Of a stretch of 64,000 nt of DNA, positions 8,262 through 17,130 are shown in pieces. The notes below the pieces were generated by a model. The model was not told where the DNA came from, did no database searches, and saw only the letters and a program-made list of their open reading frames with translations. The DNA lies in the NCBI RefSeq assembly GCF_000023325.1, contig NC_012785.1:186001-250000 (forward strand), read 5' to 3'. The DNA is from Kosmotoga olearia TBF 19.5.1 (GTDB taxonomy: Bacteria; Thermotogota; Thermotogae; Petrotogales; Kosmotogaceae). Made by a program: the position numbers and the translations under genes. Each line of letters starts with the position of its first letter. The first letter of the stretch is position 1.

Positions 8262-10637
8262 TTACTTCACAATAATGTTAATTATTTTGTCCTGGACGTA
8301 TATAACCTTTCGTATCTCTCCTTTATTGAGGTAGTGCGCAAGCCTTTCATCGCCTTTTATCTTCTCTATAACCTCATCTTCCGAAGCTTTCTGATGAATT
8401 TTTACTTTTCCACGCATCTTACCGTTTATCTGCACCGGAATCTCCACATCCGCCATAGAAAGGTACTTGTCATATCCTGTGGGCCATCCGGCATTCAATA
8501 TAGTTCCTTTGCCGCCCTTCATTTCGTGTATTTCCTCACAAATGAAGGGTGCAAAAGGAGCAAGGAGTTTTGCCAGATCCACAACCAGCTGCCTTTCTAT
8601 GCGTTCTTCTTTAACAGCCTCATTTATAAATTCCATAATGGCAGCGATAGCCGTATTGTACTTGATATTTTCAATCGAATACTCCACCTTTTTAATGGTC
8701 TCTGCCATCTTGATCTTTAGCTGGAGAGAACTTTCACCCTCGGGTTTGTTGGCAACCTCCCATACCCTGTTGAGGAAACGTTTGATGGCATCCATTCCGC
8801 TGTCCCTGAAGTCACCGCCTTCAAGGAAGCTTCCCATAAACATAAGGTAAGTTCTTAGCGCATCAACACCGTGGGTATCGAAATAGTCGTTTGGGTTGAC
8901 GATGTTTCCCTTTGATTTGCTCATTTTCTCCCCATCTTTGATTATCAGACCGTGGCCCCTGAAGGATTTGAATGGCTCTTCAAAGTGGAGAATTCCGAGA
9001 TCATGAAGTGCCATGGTAATGAATCGCGCGTACATTAGATGTAGGTTTGCATGTTCGTTACCTCCGATGTACATATCCACCGGAAGCCATTTTTTAGCCA
9101 GCTCAGGATCGAAAGGTCTATCCTGATCGTGTGGTGATATATACCTCAAGAAATACCATGCCGAGTCAAGGAAATTATCGCTGACATCTGTCTCTCTTTT
9201 AGCCGGACCACCACATTTAGGACAGGTGGTATTGACGAACTCCTCATTCCTCGCCAGAGGGGACTTTCCGCTGCCATCCGGGATATAGTCGTCCGTTTCG
9301 GGAAGCAAAACAGGCAGATCCTCTTCAGGAACAGGAACGATACCACATTTATCACAGTATATTATTGGGATTGGTGGTCCCCAGTATCTCTGCCTTGAGA
9401 CACACCAATCGTGAAGGTGATAGGTGACGGCCGATTCTATCTTCTCGTGCACACTGTCTATATTGGCGATAAAATCCTCGCTCTTCCAGCCTGTATATGG
9501 ACCGCTGTTTATCATTATCCCCTTCTCAGTGTAGGGCAAATCCTCAGGATCACACTCGATAACCTGCTTGATTTCGAGCCCGTATTTTTTCGCAAAAGCG
9601 TAGTCCCTCTCATCATGTGCGGGAACAGCCATTACCGCACCGGTACCGTATTCCACAAGCACGTAGTCACCAACCCAGATAGGAATTCTTTCACCAGTGA
9701 GCGGGTGAATAGCATAACTTCCCGTGAACATACCAGTTTTAGGGCGCGTCTTGGACGTTCTGGTAGCGACGTCCATCTTCTTAACGCTCTCAAGGAATTC
9801 TTCAAACTGCGAAAATTTATCTTCTTTTATGAGTTTTTTAACCAACTTGTGTTCCGGAGCTAAAGTAAGGTAAGTAACACCATAGATCGTGTCTGGCCTC
9901 GTGGTGAATACCTCTATCTCAATATCGGAATTCTCAACCGGGAAACGGATCTTTGCCCCTTCAGATCTCCCAATCCAGCTACGCTGGATATTCTTTGTGG
10001 TTTCGGTCCAATCGAGTTTTTCCAGGTTTTCAAGGAGGCGGTCAGCGTATTTTGTGATCTTGAAGAACCACTGGCTCATCTCCCGCTTCGTTATTTCAGT
10101 GCTACAACGTTCACATTTTCCGTCTATAACCTGTTCGTCGGCGAGAACCGTCTTACACGAAGGGCACCAGTTGACCTCGGAGTTTTTCTTCTCTGCGAGC
10201 CCGGCTTTGTAGAGTTGAAGGAATATCCACTGGGTCCACTTGTAATATTCGGGTGAAGAGGTGTTGACTTCACTGCTCCAGTCATAGATATTCCCGATCT
10301 TTTTCAGCTGCTCATCCCTGAAGTATTTGATACTTTTGGGTGTGAGCTTTGCAGGGTGCTCGCCAACTTTTAGAGCGTAATTTTCACTGTGGATACCAAA
10401 AGCATCAAATCCTATTGGTTCAAAAACATCGTAGCCCTGAAGCTTTTTATAACGCCCGTAAACGTCTGAACCTATAAAAGAATACATATTCCCTATATGT
10501 AACCCGGAAGCCGAAGGATACGGAAACATCATGAGGTTGTAAAAGGGTTTTTTCGCGTTTTTCAAATCAACCTTGAAAGGCTCTTCTTCCTCATAATACT
10601 TTTGCCACTTCTTTTCTATCGACTTGAAATCGTACAT
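8262..10637 (-). CDS. leuS: Leucyl-tRNA synthetase
   Basis: A 791-residue class I synthetase that charges tRNA-Leu. The HIGH motif appears as HIGN within PYPSASGLHIGN (about residues 38-49), and KMSKS lies in GEKMSKSKGN (about 570). Between them is the CP1 editing domain (TTRPDTIYGVTY, AVPAHDERD). Zinc-type Cys pairs occur at CPSCK/CERC and CDKCG/CPKCGG. The C-terminal anticodon-binding region is compact. ATG 10637 has GGGAGGGG 9 nt upstream. It is transcribed from its own promoter and ends at a hairpin before hydA. Confidence 0.97.
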   Translation of the reverse strand: MYDFKSIEKKWQKYYEEEEPFKVDLKNAKKPFYNLMMFPYPSASGLHIGNMYSFIGSDVYGRYKKLQGYDVFEPIGFDAFGIHSENYALKVGEHPAKLTPKSIKYFRDEQLKKIGNIYDWSSEVNTSSPEYYKWTQWIFLQLYKAGLAEKKNSEVNWCPSCKTVLADEQVIDGKCERCSTEITKREMSQWFFKITKYADRLLENLEKLDWTETTKNIQRSWIGRSEGAKIRFPVENSDIEIEVFTTRPDTIYGVTYLTLAPEHKLVKKLIKEDKFSQFEEFLESVKKMDVATRTSKTRPKTGMFTGSYAIHPLTGERIPIWVGDYVLVEYGTGAVMAVPAHDERDYAFAKKYGLEIKQVIECDPEDLPYTEKGIMINSGPYTGWKSEDFIANIDSVHEKIESAVTYHLHDWCVSRQRYWGPPIPIIYCDKCGIVPVPEEDLPVLLPETDDYIPDGSGKSPLARNEEFVNTTCPKCGGPAKRETDVSDNFLDSAWYFLRYISPHDQDRPFDPELAKKWLPVDMYIGGNEHANLHLMYARFITMALHDLGILHFEEPFKSFRGHGLIIKDGEKMSKSKGNIVNPNDYFDTHGVDALRTYLMFMGSFLEGGDFRDSGMDAIKRFLNRVWEVANKPEGESSLQLKIKMAETIKKVEYSIENIKYNTAIAAIMEFINEAVKEERIERQLVVDLAKLLAPFAPFICEEIHEMKGGKGTILNAGWPTGYDKYLSMADVEIPVQINGKMRGKVKIHQKASEDEVIEKIKGDERLAHYLNKGEIRKVIYVQDKIINIIVK

Positions 10638-10698
10638 ACTTCGTACCCCTCCCTAAGCTGGTCAAATAATAGATTTCCGACCGAGAGCAGTTTTCAAA

Positions 10699-10707
10699 AT
10701 TATAGCA
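10699..10707 (-). promoter_or_regulatory. Promoter of leuS (extended -10)
   Basis: TGcTATAAT on the minus strand, about 55 nt before the leuS ATG; no clear -35. The leader is too short for a T-box. Confidence 0.6.
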
Positions 10708-10762
10708 CAGCTCGCACTTTTTTCCACCACAGATACGACTACAATCCATTAAATCCTGTTGT

Positions 10763-11962
10763 TCACAATCGCTGTGAAGCTTCATCTTCTTCGTGTAACC
10801 TTTTCAAAAATCTGAGCTGGATTGCATATGAAACAAGGCAAAGAAGGGCTGTCATTACCCCAAGGCTCTTTAGATCAGGCCAAAGTTCAAGAAAGAGCCC
10901 TCCGATCAACGGGCCAAAGCCAAAGATGATGCCGACCATCGCTTCGTGTATCCCGCCCTGCTTTCCGTGATCATTTTCCTGCGAGCTGAGACCGTAAAAA
11001 ATTGCGAAGGTGTAGGGAACTGCATAGGTAACACCCGCGAGAAAAGCAATCAGGAAAAACACCGCGGGAGATGGGGAAAGGAAAAAGCTCGCAGCGGTTA
11101 CAGGAAAGACGGCCATCAAAAGGAATGAAAAACCGGGATTTCCAACCCAGAAACGGAATAGAGTCAAAAGAACGAAACTTAGGAACACTCCTATGTTTGC
11201 CCCCACAATAAAGAAGCCGACCTTTTCTAAAGGCAAATTGTAGAAACTCAAAATTTTTGGAAATAGAGCCAGAACTGCCGAATAGATAATTCCGGCTATA
11301 ACAAAGGTAAGTCTATAAGTTTTCCTGTATAAACGGATTCGGGGAAAATCTATTTTCGCCCTTGTATTCAAAAGTTTTGGACTGTAAGGGCCAGGAAGGT
11401 GGTCCCCGTACTTTCTAAAGTGAGAGTAAATGAGAAAGGCAGCGAGAAAAGATAATACCATCCCATAAAGAAAAACAAGAAAGGATAAACGTTCTATCAG
11501 AAAAGGACCGAAAGCCATACCAAAAATGTTTCCGATGCTCCATGAGAGCGTAAAACGCATCGTTGTGGCAACAGGGCTAACGCCCTCGGATTTTTCGCGG
11601 CTTGAGATAAGACCCTCAATACATGGGAAAAATATTCCGAAGAACAGGTTCATAACGACAACGAATAAAAAGAGATGCCATACCTGAGACCATAGAAAAC
11701 CAACGGGTAAAAATAATCCAAAGAGCACCATGCTTACAATCAGCAGCAGTTTGAAACCTATCTTATCACCAAGTCGACCGAAGGTAAGCGTTGAAAGAAC
11801 GTAGACGATTGAACCGAGAAAATTCAAAAGGCCAATCGAAAAATAGGGGAGTTGCCAGGACGCGGCTACGGTATTGATGGATGAGGCCAACAAATAAAGA
11901 AGGACAGAAAAAAGTCCCGCAAATATATTGAATCTGTGTATGTATATTCCTCTGCCGTTTAT
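10763..11962 (-). CDS. Major facilitator superfamily permease, start codon unclear
   Basis: A 12-helix MFS transporter (about 375-400 residues) of unknown substrate. The MFS loop 2-3 signature is present as GRLGDKIGFK after the second helix. The first ATG/GTG/TTG in frame is TTG 11893, but this would remove half of helix 1 (FAGLFSVLLYLL precedes it) and has no ribosome binding site. Upstream the frame stays open to a stop at 11996. The only well-placed ribosome binding site (GGGAGG, 11978-11973) is 9 nt before an ATA at 11962; a CTG at 11971 lies too close to it. I place the start at ATA 11962 as the best reading. The gene lies just downstream of the sugar-binding protein's terminator. Confidence 0.75.
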   Translation of the reverse strand: MNGRGIYIHRFNIFAGLFSVLLYLLASSINTVAASWQLPYFSIGLLNFLGSIVYVLSTLTFGRLGDKIGFKLLLIVSMVLFGLFLPVGFLWSQVWHLFLFVVVMNLFFGIFFPCIEGLISSREKSEGVSPVATTMRFTLSWSIGNIFGMAFGPFLIERLSFLVFLYGMVLSFLAAFLIYSHFRKYGDHLPGPYSPKLLNTRAKIDFPRIRLYRKTYRLTFVIAGIIYSAVLALFPKILSFYNLPLEKVGFFIVGANIGVFLSFVLLTLFRFWVGNPGFSFLLMAVFPVTAASFFLSPSPAVFFLIAFLAGVTYAVPYTFAIFYGLSSQENDHGKQGGIHEAMVGIIFGFGPLIGGLFLELWPDLKSLGVMTALLCLVSYAIQLRFLKRLHEEDEASQRL

Positions 11963-12004
11963 TAACTCCAGCCTCCCTTTCCAAAGAAGATAAACTTAAT
12001 AAAA

Positions 12005-12029
12005 CCGGGAGGCCATGATGGCCTCCCGG
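12005..12029 (-). terminator. Terminator of the sugar-binding protein gene
   Basis: A perfect 10-bp GC-rich stem (CCGGGAGGCC/GGCCTCCCGG, loop 5 nt) followed on the minus strand by TTTTATTAAGTTT, 20 nt after the stop at 12050. Confidence 0.85.
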
Positions 12030-12049
12030 CAAATCAGAAACAATTCTAA

Positions 12050-13315
12050 TTATTCTCCAAAAATAAGGCGGTGAAGTTCAGCTTCTGCCCAGGCAAGACC
12101 TTCGTCTATGGTTCTCTTGTTGTTCATAACGTCACCGACCATCTGTCCGATGACACTTCTGACTTCATACCATTCTGCGATGTTAGGATCGGTCGTTCCC
12201 TTGGGAATCTGGTTGATTGGAACCATGGCTTCGGGGTGCTGTTTAACGTACTCTTTCCACTGAGCTGTTTCAAGAGCCGTCTTAACAGCGGGCATGTAAC
12301 CGGTCTTGACTGACCAGTAAGCCTGAATTTCTGGGCTAATGAGGAATTTCATGAATTCCCAGGCAGCTTTTTTCTGTTCTTCACTTGCGGTGGAGAACAT
12401 GATGAGGTCTGTTCCGGCAAAGGGTGGAGCTTGAGTCTTCCACAACGGAACAGGAGCCCATGCCCAACCGTGTTTACCGGTTGAAGCTCTTTCAACATAG
12501 GGTTTACTGGCGATGGTCTCGATGAACATCATGATTTTGCCGTCGCCGAAAACACCATCAAGATAACCACCCTGGGTGTAAGCAATCTTGTATGTGTGAA
12601 CCATGTCGTACATGAACTGGAGAGCTTCCTTGGCTTCAGGGGAATTGATGGTTATTTCGATGCTACCATCGTCTTTAACTTCGATGATCTTTCCCTTGTT
12701 TGCCCTGAGGAATACAACGAAGTGGTCGATGGTTGTTCTGAAACCAAATCCAAACTGATCGATTTCTCCATCGCCGTCTTTGTCTTCTGTAAGCATCATA
12801 GCATCGAAGAAGAGGTCTTCAACGGTTTCAGGCGGACGGAGCCCGTAAGCCTCGAAGGCATCGGTGTTGTAGTAAAGAACATATGTACTCTTGTTGAACG
12901 GAAGGGCGTAAACTGTGTCTCCCCATGTGATCATCTTTTTGAAAGGTGCCCAGATAGCGTCCCACTGTTCTTCAGTAAGACCGTAATCTGGATTCTTTAT
13001 GAAGCTATCGAGTTCCTGAACAACGCCTCTCGGGATGAGCTTGGCTGTCCAGTTTCCGTAAGCCTGAGAGAGAACCGGGAGATTTCCAGACTCAGCACTT
13101 GCGAGAAGTTTCTGAGACAATGCCCCGTAGTTACCAACGTAAATTGCTTTCACTTCGATATCGGGATGTGTTTCATTGAAGAGGTTAACGATTTCCTCGA
13201 GGGCTTTACCATGTCCACCGCCCATGGCATGCCAGAACTCGACTTCAATCTTCTCAGCCATGGCAAAAATGGACAATGCAAGTACCATGGTAATGACAAG
13301 AAGTAGCTTTTTCAT
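12050..13315 (-). CDS. ABC transporter sugar-binding lipoprotein/periplasmic protein (family 1, UgpB-like)
   Basis: A 421-residue exported solute-binding protein. A signal peptide (MKKLLLVITMVLALSIFAMA) ends in a likely signal peptidase I site; no lipobox is seen. The mature N-terminus (EVEFWHAMGGGHGKALEEI) and later GFRTTIDHF and FAGTDLIMF fit the family 1 extracellular solute-binding proteins that bind sugars or glycerol-3-phosphate-type ligands. AAAGGAGGT lies 7 nt before ATG 13315. No permease or ATPase gene is nearby, so it is an orphan that must use membrane components encoded elsewhere. It has its own promoter and terminator. Confidence 0.9.
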   Translation of the reverse strand: MKKLLLVITMVLALSIFAMAEKIEVEFWHAMGGGHGKALEEIVNLFNETHPDIEVKAIYVGNYGALSQKLLASAESGNLPVLSQAYGNWTAKLIPRGVVQELDSFIKNPDYGLTEEQWDAIWAPFKKMITWGDTVYALPFNKSTYVLYYNTDAFEAYGLRPPETVEDLFFDAMMLTEDKDGDGEIDQFGFGFRTTIDHFVVFLRANKGKIIEVKDDGSIEITINSPEAKEALQFMYDMVHTYKIAYTQGGYLDGVFGDGKIMMFIETIASKPYVERASTGKHGWAWAPVPLWKTQAPPFAGTDLIMFSTASEEQKKAAWEFMKFLISPEIQAYWSVKTGYMPAVKTALETAQWKEYVKQHPEAMVPINQIPKGTTDPNIAEWYEVRSVIGQMVGDVMNNKRTIDEGLAWAEAELHRLIFGE

Positions 13316-13354
13316 ACCCCTTACCTCCTTTGTTGAAGTGGCATTGCGCCAACT

Positions 13355-13363
13355 ATTATAGCA
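13355..13363 (-). promoter_or_regulatory. Promoter of the sugar-binding protein gene
   Basis: TGcTATAAT on the minus strand, overlapping the stop region of coaE; leader about 33 nt. Confidence 0.6.
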
Positions 13364-13937
13364 TTATTTCTTTTCCCCGCAAAATTTCCCTAACCTTGAT
13401 TAAGAGCTCTTGAGGCGAACCAGTATTGTCTATCGCTATGTCTGAGTATACTTTATAATTTTCCAGCTCTTTCTGCGAATTAAGAATACTGATAGCGCGT
13501 TCGCGAGGTATCCCTCTGCTAGCGAGTCTCTTAATTGCAACCTCATCAGGGCAATCAACCCAGATGATCAGATCGCATAATTTGCCCAATCCGATCTGAT
13601 GGATCAACGCTCCATCGATCAGTACGTATTTCTTCCTGGTTTTTGAAATGATCTTTTTCACTTTTTCTTTTATTAGTGGATGCACAATACTGTTGAGAAG
13701 CTTGAGTTTTCGAGAATCTTTGAAGACTATTTCACCGAGTTTTTTTCTATCGATCTTCTTTCTGCTGTTATCCAGTATCCCGGAACCGTACGTAAGTACA
13801 AGCTGGCTTTTGAGCTCCTTGAGAACCTCGTGGCCCAATCTGTCGAGATCTATCACCTTTGTTTCAGGACCGGAAAGAAGTGAAACAAGCAAAGACTTCC
13901 CGCAGCCGGCTTTTCCCGTAACGCCTATGATTTTCAT
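13356..13937 (-). CDS. coaE: Dephospho-CoA kinase
   Basis: A 193-residue kinase for the last step of CoA synthesis, ATP-dependent phosphorylation of dephospho-CoA. The P-loop GKAGCGKS is at residues 8-15, DLDRLGHEV follows near 30 and VHPLIKEKV near 87. IWVDCPDEVAIKRLASRG is the usual CoaE lid region. It is last in the apt-pgi-88 aa-coaE operon, and its ATG overlaps the preceding stop. The downstream gene's promoter lies at its 3' end. Confidence 0.93.
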   Translation of the reverse strand: MKIIGVTGKAGCGKSLLVSLLSGPETKVIDLDRLGHEVLKELKSQLVLTYGSGILDNSRKKIDRKKLGEIVFKDSRKLKLLNSIVHPLIKEKVKKIISKTRKKYVLIDGALIHQIGLGKLCDLIIWVDCPDEVAIKRLASRGIPRERAISILNSQKELENYKVYSDIAIDNTGSPQELLIKVREILRGKEIML

Positions 13938-14203
13938 CAGAGTACCTTCTGCCCCTTTTCTATGGCTTTTGAAACGGCCGCTGCTATTTCGCTGTTCGTT
14001 GAACCGATTGCCTCTTTCTCTTCCGGCGACAGAACGACAACATCGGCTTCCAGATCATCAAGGCTCTGGAGAACTTCTATGACCTTTTCTGGTTCCTGAG
14101 AAACTATTACATAGAAAGGTACTTCGTCTCCTTCTAAATGGTAGAATTCCTCAAGTTTATACTCTTTAAGGCATTCCACCAGATAATTAACCATATCGTT
14201 CAT
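13937..14203 (-). CDS. Small conserved-looking protein of unknown function
   Basis: 88 residues, acidic and soluble, with no membrane segment or Cys motif. It is predicted mixed alpha/beta (YVIVSQEPEKVIEVLQSL, then DVVVLSPEEKEA). I do not recognise a family. The ATG at 14203 overlaps the pgi stop (ATGA) and has GGAGG 8 nt upstream; a GTG at 14218 lies inside that ribosome binding site and is rejected. It is translationally coupled to both pgi and coaE, which supports its being a real gene. Confidence 0.8.
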   Translation of the reverse strand: MNDMVNYLVECLKEYKLEEFYHLEGDEVPFYVIVSQEPEKVIEVLQSLDDLEADVVVLSPEEKEAIGSTNSEIAAAVSKAIEKGQKVL

Positions 14204-15561
14204 AATTCGAACCTCCACTTTTTCTCAGAAAACTTGCCGGCAAAGGCTTCGTACCCTTTTCTTCCCATGAGCGAATAGGTGATCTTTTTTCCAAGCTCGA
14301 CGCCGGGCTGATCGTAAGGATTTATGTTGAGCATTGCCCCCATTACAGCGGTCAGAAGCTCATAATATATGATAAACTCTCCAACGCTGGATTCTGACAG
14401 TTCGTCGAATCTCAACGTGAGATTCGGTACACCGTTTTCAGTCAGTGCCATGGCCGTACCTTCCTGTTCTGAGTTGAGAAGCTCCGATAGACTTTTCCCA
14501 CCAAGATACGACAGCGCTTCAATTTCAGAATGAAGCTCGGGAATCTGTAAATCCCCCGGGAATTTCTCAAGCTTTAAAAAGGTGACTATCTTATCCTTGG
14601 GCCCCTCGTTGTACAGCTGAATCTGTGAGTGCTGATCCACAGCACCAAGGGCCTTTACCGGAGTTTGACCGGTATTAACCACATTTCCATCCAGATCGTA
14701 CTTCTTTCCCAACGATTCAGCCCACAGCTGCCTGTACCAGTCCGCAAGAAGGTAAAGCTGATTCGAGTAAGGCATCATAACAGAGATGCTTTTTCCATCT
14801 TTCAGATAAGAATAATGGAGAAGCGCGTTTACCAGAACAGGATTGGTATCGGCACTGCTCTCAGAATAACGTTTGACACCGTTACGAGCGCCTTCATAGA
14901 GCTTTCTTATATCTATTCCTTCAGCCATGGCAGAAAATAGCCCAACGGGTGTCAACACACTGAAACGTCCGCCAACATCCTGAGGGATAGTCAGTGTCCT
15001 TATGCCTTCTTCTTTCGCTATCTGCCGCAAGACTCCTTTCTCAGGATCGGTGGTGAAAATCAGGTGTTCGCTTATATCTAATCCTCGCTTTTCGAGTATT
15101 CCTCTCACCACGAGATAATTCGCCATGGCTTCAGCTGTCGTTCCGGATTTGGAAATAACGTTAAACAGCGTTCGGTCAAGATCGATCTGTTCAATAACGC
15201 TGCCAACAAAATGCGGATCAACATTATCAACGACAAATACCCTGAGATTTCCTTCTCTTTCTTCCTCGCTCAGAAGGTTCCAGTTCATGGGCTTCAAAGA
15301 TGCATGAAGTGCAAGGTTACCGAGAGCCGAACCACCGATTCCCACAACAACAAGCGTATCAAAGTTTTTTACCCAATCCTTCAGGGCTTCAACCTCATCA
15401 AGATATTCATCGGTTTTGAGGATCCTCAGAAATCCCGGCTCTGATTCGATTACATCCAAAAGAGATCTTTTGGCGAATTCCCTGTTATTAAAAACCTCAT
15501 CCTTTGAAAGACCTGTTCCTAGATTCTCTTTAAAGGCGAAGGAAAAATCAAACTTTAGCAT
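14200..15561 (-). CDS. pgi: Glucose-6-phosphate isomerase
   Basis: 453 residues; interconverts glucose-6-phosphate and fructose-6-phosphate. Motifs: GIGGSALGNLALHA (about 75-90), SKSGTTAEAMANYLV (about 140), the catalytic-region GGRFSVLTPVG (about 200) and DQHSQIQLYNEGPKD (about 315). This is the short bacterial form. A GTG at 15573 lies inside the ribosome binding site (GAGGTGAGG), so ATG 15561 is chosen. It sits 13 nt after apt and overlaps the next gene. Confidence 0.95.
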   Translation of the reverse strand: MLKFDFSFAFKENLGTGLSKDEVFNNREFAKRSLLDVIESEPGFLRILKTDEYLDEVEALKDWVKNFDTLVVVGIGGSALGNLALHASLKPMNWNLLSEEEREGNLRVFVVDNVDPHFVGSVIEQIDLDRTLFNVISKSGTTAEAMANYLVVRGILEKRGLDISEHLIFTTDPEKGVLRQIAKEEGIRTLTIPQDVGGRFSVLTPVGLFSAMAEGIDIRKLYEGARNGVKRYSESSADTNPVLVNALLHYSYLKDGKSISVMMPYSNQLYLLADWYRQLWAESLGKKYDLDGNVVNTGQTPVKALGAVDQHSQIQLYNEGPKDKIVTFLKLEKFPGDLQIPELHSEIEALSYLGGKSLSELLNSEQEGTAMALTENGVPNLTLRFDELSESSVGEFIIYYELLTAVMGAMLNINPYDQPGVELGKKITYSLMGRKGYEAFAGKFSEKKWRFEL

Positions 15562-15574
15562 ATAGAACCTCACC

Positions 15575-16087
15575 TCAATAGGTTATGATGCTTCTCACTT
15601 CATAACCTGAAAGTTTCTTTCTTGGTTCAAGGAAGGAAAGTTCGACCAGAGATACTATTCCGCTGATGGTCCCCCCAACCTTTTCTACCATCTCTGCTAT
15701 AGCTTTCATCGTTCCACCGGTTGCCAGAACGTCATCCACGATCAAAACCTTATCGCCTTCTTTTATTGCATCTGTATGCATCTCGAGGGTCGCCGTTCCA
15801 TACTCGAGTGAATATTCCACAGATACGGTTTTGTAAGGGAGTTTTCCGGGTTTTCTTATAGGAACAAATCCTTTTTCAAGTTCAAGTGCCAGAGGTGCCG
15901 CAAAAATGAAACCACGGGCTTCCGGAGCAACGATGAGATTAAACTCAAAGTCTTTTACAAGTTCTTTCAAACTTGAAATACAAACTTTGAAAGCACCGGG
16001 GTCTTTTAACATCGGGGTGACATCTTTGAAAATAATTCCGGGTTTTGGAAAATCAGGAATGTCGCGTATAAAGTCTTTAAGATTCAC
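15575..16087 (-). CDS. apt: Adenine phosphoribosyltransferase
   Basis: 170 residues, the normal length of the family; makes AMP from adenine and PRPP. IRDIPDFPKPGIIFKDVTP at the N-terminus and the PRPP loop VLIVDDVLATGGTM (about 115-128) are diagnostic. The start is GTG 16087, preceded by GGGGAGGAG. An upstream in-frame start at 16141 would add 18 residues ahead of that ribosome binding site and is rejected. First gene of the apt-pgi operon, divergent from the hydCB cluster. Confidence 0.95.
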   Translation of the reverse strand: MNLKDFIRDIPDFPKPGIIFKDVTPMLKDPGAFKVCISSLKELVKDFEFNLIVAPEARGFIFAAPLALELEKGFVPIRKPGKLPYKTVSVEYSLEYGTATLEMHTDAIKEGDKVLIVDDVLATGGTMKAIAEMVEKVGGTISGIVSLVELSFLEPRKKLSGYEVRSIITY

Positions 16088-16124
16088 ACTATCTCCTCCC
16101 CTTAATTCTCTACCAACAAAGCTT

Positions 16125-16133
16125 ATTTTAACA
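16125..16133 (-). promoter_or_regulatory. Promoter of the apt-pgi-coaE operon
   Basis: TGtTAAAAT on the minus strand, about 38 nt before the apt GTG. It lies back to back with the hydC promoter, 29 nt away. Confidence 0.55.
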
Positions 16134-16162
16134 CAAGGCAAAATCCATTTTTTATAGTTGCA

Positions 16163-16171
16163 TGTTATAAT
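16163..16171 (+). promoter_or_regulatory. Promoter of the hydC-hydB cluster
   Basis: A perfect extended -10, TGtTATAAT, without a recognisable -35. Transcription would start near 16178, leaving an A/T-rich leader of about 65 nt. Confidence 0.65.
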
Positions 16172-16243
16172 CCAAGTGAAATAAATAACATAAATAATAA
16201 CATAGCCCTATCGTATAAGAATTTACTCAAGGAGGTGCAGGGT

Positions 16244-16738
16244 TTGTCACACGTTGGTTGCGAGGATCATGAAAAATTATACACCCAATTGAATGAGTAC
16301 ATAGACCAGGTAAAAGAAGAACCGGGTGTGCTCATCAACGTTCTTCACAAAGCTCAGGAACTTTTTGGTTACCTCTCTGAAGAACTCCAACAGCATGTTG
16401 CTGATAAGTTAGGTGTGCCTCTCAGTCAGGTACATGGAGTCGTGACGTTCTACAACTTCTTCACCACCAAACCGAAGGGGAAACACCAGGTCAAAATCTG
16501 CCTCGGAACCGCTTGTTACGTTAGAGGGGCAGATAGAATTCTCGAACGCTTCAAAGAAGAACTCGGGGTGGATTTAGATGAACCCACAAGTGACGGCCTT
16601 TTTTCCTTACACGGTGTAAGGTGCCTCGGCGCCTGCAGTATGGCACCCGTTGTTCTCGTTGGGGAACGCGACTTTTATGGTAAAGTAACACCAGATGAGG
16701 TTTCAGCGATAATCAAAAAGTACAGGGGGGAGAAGTAA
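16244..16738 (+). CDS. hydC: Hydrogenase subunit HydC, NuoE-like [2Fe-2S] protein
   Basis: 164 residues. Thioredoxin-fold [2Fe-2S] subunit of the NuoE/HydC/HndA family; the four ligands are in CLGTACY and CLGACS. VHGVVTFYNFF is the usual family segment. The start is TTG 16244, 8 nt after GGAGG. A GTG at 16235 overlaps that ribosome binding site and is rejected. It passes electrons between the HydB flavin site and HydA. Its stop overlaps the next ATG (TAATG). Confidence 0.92.
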   Translation: MSHVGCEDHEKLYTQLNEYIDQVKEEPGVLINVLHKAQELFGYLSEELQQHVADKLGVPLSQVHGVVTFYNFFTTKPKGKHQVKICLGTACYVRGADRILERFKEELGVDLDEPTSDGLFSLHGVRCLGACSMAPVVLVGERDFYGKVTPDEVSAIIKKYRGEK

Positions 16739-17115
16739 TGGCAAAGATCAAGAGCCTCGAAGAACTCATGAAAATAAAGGAGAACGCACTGAAAGAATTG
16801 AAAATGAGGGACTCTGAAAAACGCGGAAAAATTATCGTGGCCATGGGTACCTGCGGAATCGCTGCTGGTGCCAAAGAAACACTGAAAGCCATCGTAGAAA
16901 CTCTTAACGAAAAAGGAATAGATGATATAGCTGTTGTTCAGTCCGGCTGTTTCGGGCTCTGTGACGTCGAACCTACGATCGAAGTACATATGGAAAATTC
17001 TGAGCCTATCATCTACGGCCATGTAACCCCGGCACAGGCAAAGAGAATAATAGAACAGCACGTTATTGAAGGAAAAGTTGTAGGCGATCTCATAGTGAAG
17101 CGTGGAGAACTCTAA
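16738..17115 (+). CDS. HndB-like small thioredoxin-fold ferredoxin
   Basis: 125 residues with MGTCGIAAGAKETL (about 35-50) and GCFGLCDVEPTIEV (about 73-86). These match the HndB subunit of Desulfovibrio-type HndABCD hydrogenases and the N-terminal domain of HydB. Three Cys are visible at the cluster site, which is usual for HndB. The gene order hydC-this-hydB equals hndA-hndB-hndC. It probably binds a [2Fe-2S] cluster as an electron relay; that is family knowledge, not visible here. Confidence 0.85.
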   Translation: MAKIKSLEELMKIKENALKELKMRDSEKRGKIIVAMGTCGIAAGAKETLKAIVETLNEKGIDDIAVVQSGCFGLCDVEPTIEVHMENSEPIIYGHVTPAQAKRIIEQHVIEGKVVGDLIVKRGEL

Positions 17116-17130
17116 GAAGAGGTGATTTAA

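Noticed and set aside
10638-10698. T-box or other amino-acid riboswitch before leuS (and asnS)
   Set aside because: Leaders are only about 45-55 nt and lack a T-box sequence.
10591-10785. 64-codon Cys-rich minus-strand open frame (six Cys)
   Set aside because: It spans the end of the MFS gene, the leuS promoter and the leuS start, and has only a weak ribosome binding site. A chance frame is more likely, though the Cys spacing caught my eye.
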